Origin: Myoxocephalus aenaeus
Lineage: Eukaryota; Chordata; Actinopteri; Perciformes; Cottidae
Reading direction: 5' to 3'
Assembly (NCBI GenBank): GCA_038501785.1
Contig: JBAMJR010000102.1
Location: forward strand, 641,501 to 705,500
Length of the DNA: 64,000 nt
In this document: one piece after another, positions 58,204 to 64,000 of the stretch
Numbering within the stretch: the stretch's first letter is position 1
How the letters are laid out: the number at the start of each line of letters is the position of its first letter
Made by a program: the position numbers and the translations under genes
The notes under the pieces: model-generated
The model's database searches: none
Seen by the model: the letters and a program-made list of their open reading frames with translations, nothing else
What the model was told of the DNA's origin: nothing

Positions 58204-58453
58204 CAGTCGGGCCATAAGTATTTGGACTATGACACAATTTTCCTAATTTCGCCTATTTAGAGTTTTCAATGGATATAACAAAAACACCACATTAACCGTT
58301 TAGGAATTACAGCCATTTTTACACAGTCCCCAACATTTTCAGAGGTTCAGAAGTGATTGGGCAAACTACCATAATAGTGAATATAATGCTAATTTGTAAT
58401 ACTAGGAGGGAAATCCTTTGCAGTCAATGATTGCCTGAAGTCTTACACCCATA
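58204..58453 (-). mobile_element. Tc1-like transposon, left part (TIR and transposase 3' end)
   Basis: Starts CAGTCGGGCCATAAGTATTT, the usual outer end of teleost Tc1-like elements. It contains an inner TIR block (CAATGGATATAACAAAAA, AGGAATTACAGCC) that is repeated inverted at about 63505-63570. On the minus strand, 58453-58405 continues the transposase frame (MGVRLQAIIDCKGFPS). Cut from its other part by the BEL insertion. Confidence 0.75.
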
Positions 58454-58458
58454 GTCAT

Positions 58459-58876
58459 TGTAGAGGCTCAAACTTAACTCAAACTTATTTAAATACGCAG
58501 GCCACTGGGGGACGAACGGGAGAACGAGTTCGGACGCGTGTTCTGCCACAAACAAATCCATTGTCCATTCCAGCACTGTCTCTTTTCCATACATTTAATC
58601 CGTGACACCATGGCATAAAGTCATTTTACATTAGCCACACCACAAGGTTCCTTGAGACAGGATACAACACTTGATCTTTAGCTGAAAGGGAGAAGCTGTC
58701 GCGACCACGGTCAAACAATTTCGCTTCCCATCCACACACCTGTTCCCATCACCTGGCACTCACCTATATGCTCTTTTAACTGAATGTGCCACCCTGTGTC
58801 CAAATAAAGGAACTACATGTCCCCACTACCACCTAGTGATTCCCTCAAACAATAAAACCCCATTTTGGCTCCAACA
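58459..58876 (-). repeat. BEL/Pao LTR (3' LTR with respect to the element)
   Basis: 418 bp. Differs from its partner at roughly ten positions or small indels (for example a duplicated ACTCAAACTTA near its outer end, and single-base changes in the CCTGTGTCC and CCACCTAGTG blocks), implying a fairly recent insertion. Confidence 0.9.
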
Positions 58877-58959
58877 CACCGGCCCCTAATTGTTGATGGC
58901 AGGAGGGCATAAACAATTCAATACATATTTATATAATGGAGCCAATAAACCCAAAATAA

Positions 58960-59105
58960 ACAAACCCAAAAAATCCCCCTAAGGTAAGAAGTACTTGTAT
59001 GTCAGCTTCTTGTAGAAGACAAAGTTTGCTCACTGGCTTGTCCAGCGTGCTAGTCTTAATTTGCACTTGTGCAGACCGCACCAGTCCTTTCCTGTCTGGA
59101 TGTCT
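58960..59105 (-). pseudogene. BEL/Pao integrase C-terminal remnant (DUF5641-like)
   Basis: Immediately after the protease frame, the minus strand reads DRKGLVRSAQVQIKTSTLDK followed by KLCLLQE, the usual end of BEL/Pao pol polyproteins. It directly abuts the protease end, marking a large deletion of RT, RNase H and the integrase core. Confidence 0.75.
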
Positions 59106-60797
59106 TTAGAACTCTTCCGAGCAATCACTAGATCCTTGAAGGGAACCATTAATAACCCACCCCAATAGGGTCTTAATGGCATATGGTCCGTTTCCATGGC
59201 TGTTGATTACTCTCCAAGGCTCAAGCATTTTGGAGGCGTTGGTACCTATCAACAACTCCACATCAGCTTGAATTCTAGGAACACCAACGCCATCCAAGTA
59301 TGGCCATTTTGCCAAATCCTCTTCTTTGATGAGGTTATCCGCGTTTGCAGGCATTCTCTTCTGGGTATAGACCTCTGGCAAGTCATAGAACCTTTTCCCG
59401 GTGAGACTTGAAATCTCCAAATCAGTCAACACGTAGCTGGAAACTGTTGCTCCTGAACCCGTGGTCCTTAAGTGGATTTGGGTTTTTCTTCCATTCAGAT
59501 TAAGCCTCCTCATCAGGTTTTCAGAACAAAATGTTGCTGTACTGCCTGGATCTAGAAAAGCATATGTCTGTATGACTTGGTCTCCCTTATTGGATTTCAC
59601 CTGTATTGGTACAATGGGTAGAATCCCATAACTTTTACCGGCCCCTGTATGATCACATGCCTGTAGCGAGACATGTGCGCTACTCAATGATGGTTCCTTA
59701 AGGTGTCTTGAGTTTGTGTCGACTAATTTCTCTCTTTGGAGGATGTGAAGAACACTGGGATGGTTTAGGCTGCACACCTTGCAAGTCAAGCGCCTATCGC
59801 AATCCTTGCTCATATGCCCAACACAAAGGCAGCCGAAACGGATTCCATTTTTCTTAAGAAAGTTCACCTTGTGCCTGTGTGTCATCTCCTCCAATCGTGG
59901 ACACATCTCCAGTGTGTGACCTTGAGAGCAACGCAAACAAAGGCTGGTGTTCTTTGCAGATGAACTACTTTGTCCTGTATCATGTCTTAGCCTTCTGGCT
60001 TCTTCAATGGTCGGTGTTACAACGGTAACAGAAGTTGCAAAGCTACTTGCTTTGAATCTTGGCTGCAGTTCCGATTTGATCCTGTTGATATTTGTGCCTA
60101 CTGTATGCAGTTGTGTATCCTGAATGTCGCCAAAGATTGGATCAGACACTATTTTGACTTCATGCTCAATGAATATGACAATATCAACGAACTGTGCCCT
60201 GCGTTTGAGGTTTTCCAGTAGCTCACATGCAGAGACTCTCCATTTTTCTCTTAGCTTGTACGGAAGCTTCAGAATCACTGCTCTCATATTCGCTGGCATA
60301 TCCAGCTCTTTCATGTACTGTATGTCCTCCATTGCATTACAGCACTCACGCAGAAAGAGGGCATAGGCTTGGAGCGATTTGACATCCTCAGGCTTCACGA
60401 CTGGCCAGAAGAGAGCTTTCTCCATATATGCTGCAGTAACTTTGTGTTCATTCCCAAAGTGTTCCTGAAGCAGATCCTTAGCTGTAGCATAGCCTCTGTC
60501 TGGAGACATATGCTGACAGCTACGCACCAGCTCCTTCGGTGGACCTCTTGTGTATTTATCCAAAAAATACAGACAGTCTCCTCGGTTACTTGCTTTACTC
60601 TCCACACAATGTTTAAAGGCTCTGATAAATGTTCTGTACTGCAGAGGGTCACCATCAAAAAGTGGAATTTCTCTTGGTGGTAGTAAATGAGAGGCTTGTT
60701 GTTTCATCGCTTCCTTTATGAGAGCGTTGAGACTGAATGACAGCTGGATTTGTTCGCTGCACACGAGGATGATCCAGGAGAGATTTGACTGGTGCAT
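59106..60797 (-). pseudogene. BEL/Pao gag C-terminal part, zinc knuckles and aspartic protease
   Basis: A 563-codon frame. Seen: a DUF1759-type gag domain (about residues 38-190, LPPREIPLFDGDPLQYRTFI); a CCHC-type motif at 287-299 (CLRCSQGHTLEMC); a second knuckle at about 320-333 whose first Cys position is Arg; a third CCHH-like motif at 339-351; and a retropepsin-like site FLDPGST at about 414-420. It stops at 59106, where RT would normally follow. Known role: capsid and proteolytic maturation of the retroelement particle. Very probably not autonomous. Confidence 0.85.
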
Positions 60798-61095
60798 TAT
60801 CCGGTTTTAGTTGACGGACCTTACTGTTCTCTTGTGTTGCATACCTATATGCACACTGTTCTTGTATATGTGGTTGTTGCAAATCCACATATGCTGGTTG
60901 ATATGCTTTGGCATGTCGGCTGAGAGTGGTAGAGTGTTCTTTTAACCTTGTTCCCCTTTCAAAGTATGATTCCATTCCATTTGATTGTGTATTTGACAAA
61001 GCTTGGTGACCAGAGGCATTCAATACTGCTAATTTAGCAGCAAAGGCGGCCATTTCTGCGTCGACCTCCAGTTTTTCCTTTCTCTTTCTCAGCAA
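60655..61095 (-). pseudogene. BEL/Pao gag, middle segment
   Basis: Continues the gag protein from the upstream frame (coiled-coil KRKEKLEVDAEMAAFAAKL, then a polar linker). Its homology ends near 60730, where a second frameshift passes into the long frame 60797-59106. Confidence 0.7.
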
Positions 61096-61096
61096 C

Positions 61097-61738
61097 TCAG
61101 CTTGCTCCTCCAGCTCGTGCTTCTCCTTTTAAGGCGGCAGCGTGAACTTCAAGTGCTGCTCTCTCTGCCTCTATCTGAATCTGTACAGAGGCAGATGGTT
61201 TGCTGGTTCTTGAGCTGGTGTGACTTTTTCTGCTTGATTTCCGATTAGAAACATTGGTTTCCACATTGGAAATACTGTCACTGGGTTTTACTTCACTCTC
61301 ATGATCATTTTCACCAGTGTCTGCATTACACAACCACTTATTCACAGCATCACTAAATTCATGAACACTCAACATTTTTGCTTCGAACCATATCTCATGT
61401 TTCTCCCTTTCTTCATGAGGCAAGATTTGTGACAGAGATCGATGTTGTTCCTTGGCTTCTTTGCAAAGAGTTGTGTATTTATCAAAGGTACATTGCACCT
61501 CTGTTTTGTGTTCTCTGTCATGCATTAGGTCTTGAATTGTCCTTTTAAGGTCAGAGGCTTTGTTTAATTTGGCCTTCCGAGTCTTTTGCAGCATGTCCAG
61601 TTTGCCCATTAATGCCTTATGTGTCAGTTTAAGAGGACGTTTAGTGACAGATTGTGTTTCAGCCTTGGTTGGCTCCTTAACAATAGAACCTTGATTTGAT
61701 ACCTTCAGGCCTATATCAGAATCCATTAAACATTTCAA
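61097..61738 (-). pseudogene. BEL/Pao gag, N-terminal segment
   Basis: 213 codons, highly charged, with a predicted coiled coil (KLDMLQKTRKAKLNKASDLK region) and a Ser-rich stretch. It ends early in a purine-rich tract around 61110-61130, where a one-base length change shifts the frame; the next minus-strand frame (61095-60655) continues the same protein. Described only; not functional as a single frame. Confidence 0.75.
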
Positions 61739-62054
61739 AATAAACCACCCGTACAGCTCTTATATTAGGCCTATAAGATGGAGTCAATGCATGGTATTTA
61801 TACACAAAAAATAAAAGTGCGCACACAACTTTAACATGTCCAGCTTGGTAGCGCTACATACCTCTCTGTCTATTCAGAGTTTCTATTGGTCCAAATCGTA
61901 CCTTGCGTCACGGTGGTGAAGATCAGTTGTCCAATTATACTTCAACGCAAACACCACAACCTGCGATGTCCAATGCTCCGCGGTTGAATCCAGCAAAGTC
62001 TACCTGTTGCTGAATCACGTGACGTTTGATCAGCTGTTGACTCCTGCGATGCGA

Positions 62055-62112
62055 CCAGCGATGTTGACCAGCTGCGGAGTCCAGCGATGTTGACCAGCTG
62101 CGGTGTCCAGCG
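62055..62112 (-). repeat. 26-bp tandem repeat in the BEL leader
   Basis: CCAGCGATGTTGACCAGCTG-type units start at 62055, 62081 and (partial) 62107. They lie in the 5' leader between the LTR and gag. Confidence 0.7.
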
Positions 62113-62182
62113 CATCCAATCCAGCCTGTTCCAATGAACGACGGTCCATACGCGTTCCCATGAAGCGTAGTTTTCGACTTAA

Positions 62183-62595
62183 TGTAGAGGCTCAAACTTA
62201 ACCTATTTAAATACGCAAGCCACTAGGGGGGTGAACGGGAGAACGAGTTCGGACGCGTGTTCTGCCACAAACAAATCCATTATCCATTCCAGCACTGTCT
62301 CTTTTCCATACATTTAATCCGTGACACCATGGCATAAAGTCATTTTACATTAGCCACACCACAAGGTTCCTTGAGACAGGATACAACACTTGATCTTTAG
62401 CTGAAAGGGAGAAGCTGTCGCGACCACGGTCAAACTATTTCGCTTCCCATCCACACACCTGTTCCCATCACCTGGCACTCACCTATATGCTCTTTTAACT
62501 GAATGTGCCACCCTGCGTCCAAATAAAGGAACTACATGTCCCCACTACCACCCAGTGATTCCCTCAAACAATAAAACCCCATTTTGGCTCCAACA
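62183..62595 (-). repeat. BEL/Pao LTR (5' LTR with respect to the element)
   Basis: 413 bp, near-identical to 58459-58876 and directly followed by the GTCAT target duplication. The gag frames start 445 bp inside it. Confidence 0.9.
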
Positions 62596-62600
62596 GTCAT

Positions 62601-63310
62601 CATCAAACACTGAGTGTCCTCCCTTGAGATGCTTTGCCAGGCCTTTACTGTCTTTCACAGTATGTTTTGGGTCATTATCCATCTGGACTGAGAAGCGCCG
62701 TCCTATCAGTTTTGCAGCATTTGGCTGAATCTGAGTATACTATAAAGCCCTAAACACCTCAAAACTCACCCTGCTACTTATATCAGCTGTGACATCATCA
62801 ATGAACACCAGTGCCCCAGTTCCATTGGCAGCCATACAAGCCCATGCCATAGCACTGCCTCCACCATGTTAACCAGATGATGTGGTTTGCTTCGGATCAG
62901 GAGCCGTTCCTTTCATTCTGGAACAAGTTCATCTTGGTTTCATCTTCCAAATAACCTTTACCTAAAACCGATCAGGCTTATTCAGATGTGTTCTGGTAAA
63001 GTCTTATCTGGCCTTCCTGTTCATCAGTGTTATCAGTGCTTTGCACCTTGTTGTCAACCTTCTGTATTCAGATTCATGAAGGCATCTCTTGATTGTAGAC
63101 TTTGACAATGACACGCCTACTTCCAGAGTATTCTTGACCTCAGTATTCATGTTATGACGGGATTTTCTACTATACATGTCTTTCTTGTCTTTTGGTGTTG
63201 GTGAGCTTGCCAGTATATTCCTTTTTATTTTTAGGAATGTACCAAACAGTTGCTTTGGTCAATCCTAATGTTTCTGCTATCAGCCTGATGGGTCTGTGTC
63301 TTTTGACAGC
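62601..63310 (-). pseudogene. Tc1-like transposase, degenerate
   Basis: On the minus strand the N-terminal helix-turn-helix region is recognisable near 63295-63190 (LIAETLGLTKATVWYIPKNK). The catalytic second-Asp region is near 62690-62620 (RRFSVQMDNDPKHTVKDSKG). Several stops and shifts lie between, and the last part lies across the BEL insertion at 58453-58405. Known family: cut-and-paste DDE transposase inserting at TA. Not functional. Confidence 0.75.
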
Positions 63311-63590
63311 CTTTTAATGGCCTCCTTCACTTGCATTGACACCTCTTTGGTCCTCGTGCTGAGAGTTCCCTGGAACAGCTACCAAATGCAAATTAAACAT
63401 TTTGAATCATCTCCAGAGCTTTTTATCTGCTTAATTTGTCATGAAATAACAATGGAACAGGCCACACCTGGCCATCAAACCATTTGTAATATTGACTTCA
63501 AAAATGGCTATAATTACTAAACTGTTAATGTGATAGTTAAACTTTTTTTGTTATATCCATTGAATTAAAGCTGAAAGTCTGCACTTCAAC
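62601..63590 (-). mobile_element. Tc1-like transposon, right part (most of transposase and right TIR)
   Basis: Minus strand carries decayed transposase sequence and, at 63505-63590, the inverted copy of the inner TIR. The outermost part of the right TIR (the CAGTCGGG-type end) is not visible, so this end is truncated or diverged. Confidence 0.75.
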
Positions 63591-63758
63591 TATATATATC
63601 AGATGGACTGATGCTGAACTGTGCTTTGCATTTTCAAAACACACTGACGTCCTGTGATGAGTCTCTCGCCACACACATTGATTCTAATGGCGCATTGGTC
63701 ATTCATAGAGTAAAAGTGTGTACTGGACCATGACATTTTTTTTTTCAAAATAGGAGTG

Positions 63759-63824
63759 TTTACACAGCAGGAGTGTCTCCTGCTGTGTAAAATTCAACTT
63801 TCGCACACTTATGTGCAAAAGTTG
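63759..63824. repeat. two adjacent hairpins
   Basis: The first is TTTACACAGCAGGAG / CTCCTGCTGTGTAAA with a TGT loop (63759-63791, perfect 15 bp). The second is CAACTTT.GCACA / TGTGC.AAAGTTG (63795-63824, 12 bp with one mismatch). Only 3 bases separate them. Confidence 0.7.
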
Positions 63825-64000
63825 TGAAGAAGGGATTCAATTGGTTTCATATAGTGTGATCGACTGCGTTGGTCAACCGACAGACCACAGACCACCTCTA
63901 CCAGCAAACCAGTCAGAGTAAATCCTTCGTCATGATATGAAGTTATTTTGGCCTAATTCGTAATCTTGACTTATTATTGAATCATACAAGGGTTTTTAGC

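Larger units (their letters stand above)
58459..62595 (-). mobile_element. BEL/Pao LTR retrotransposon, internally deleted, inserted in a Tc1-like element
   Basis: Two LTRs (58459-58876 and 62183-62595), TGT...ACA ended, are nearly identical. They enclose a 3.3 kb internal region read on the minus strand: leader, gag with two frameshifts, zinc knuckles, an aspartic protease, then a jump to the last part of integrase. RT, RNase H and most of integrase are absent. The direct duplication GTCAT flanks it (58454-58458 and 62596-62600). A purine-rich GGGGCCGG stretch on the minus strand just before the left LTR suits a polypurine tract. A primer-binding site was not recognised. Confidence 0.88.
54601..64000 (+). 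other. mapkapk2: mapkapk2 intron 2, 5' part (runs off the window)
   Basis: No match to the next MK2 exon (which would begin with the LDGGELF region) was found, so the intron exceeds 9.4 kb. 54840-58200 is AT-rich with nothing recognisable. 58204-63590 is the nested Tc1-like/BEL insertion. 63600-64000 has two short hairpins. Confidence 0.7.

Noticed and set aside
59106..60797. An exogenous or endogenous retrovirus with env
   Set aside because: Gag type, zinc knuckles, protease and the DUF5641 tail are BEL/Pao. No env-like frame is present.

Overview
This window is nuclear DNA from a vertebrate, almost certainly a ray-finned (probably percomorph) fish. Genes are split by GT-AG introns. There are dozens of long (GT)n, (CT)n and (AT)n tracts. 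The interspersed repeats are typical of teleosts: Tc1-like, BEL/Pao, PIF/Harbinger and hAT-like elements, a LINE tail and foldback MITEs. No bacterial operon, CRISPR array or rRNA gene was seen.

Three protein-coding genes lie head to tail on the + strand. (1) rassf5 (RAPL/NORE1B-type Ras/Rap effector) has five coding exons at 2027-2173, 7330-7443, 8240-8573, 8665-8780 and 8987-9130, giving 284 aa. (2) dyrk3 (dual-specificity CMGC kinase) has six coding exons at 14494-14536, 16676-16785, 19806-20011, 20149-20437, 20568-20984 and 21073-21804, giving 598 aa. Its GC-rich leader carries several upstream ORFs. (3) The 5' part of mapkapk2 (MK2) has exon 1 at 39439-39660 and exon 2 at 54461-54600, separated by a 14.8 kb intron. 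The rest of the gene lies beyond the right edge. All coding junctions were checked for phase and all are consistent.

The order rassf5-dyrk3-mapkapk2, all in one direction, matches human 1q32, except that EIF2D, which sits between RASSF5 and DYRK3 in human, was not found. The products share a signalling theme: Rap1/Hippo signalling, DYRK condensate/stress signalling, and the p38-MK2 axis. They are separate transcription units, and a functional link from position is only inference.

Region by region: 1-2000 is microsatellite-rich 5' flank of rassf5. Its introns hold a LINE 3' end and a foldback MITE. 9131-13500 is 3' UTR and intergenic. 13500-22400 is dyrk3. 22400-38820 is a 16 kb gene-free stretch with microsatellites, a MITE split by a hAT-like element, and a perfect CTCF-consensus match. 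38820-39438 is the likely mapkapk2 promoter and leader, with a TATA-like box and a perfect CRE. 39661-54460 (intron 1) holds a Harbinger-derived element with a duplicated transposase fragment, hAT-like elements and other repeats. In intron 2, a 4.1 kb BEL/Pao retrotransposon has inserted into a decayed Tc1-like transposon at 58204-63590. It has near-identical LTRs, a 5-bp target duplication, and gag/protease but almost no pol.

No wholly new coding system was found. The most rewarding items are the nested, pol-deleted BEL element, the Harbinger internal duplication, the missing eif2d, the convergent CTCF-like sites around dyrk3, the overlapping uORFs of dyrk3, and several perfect short hairpins of unknown role.
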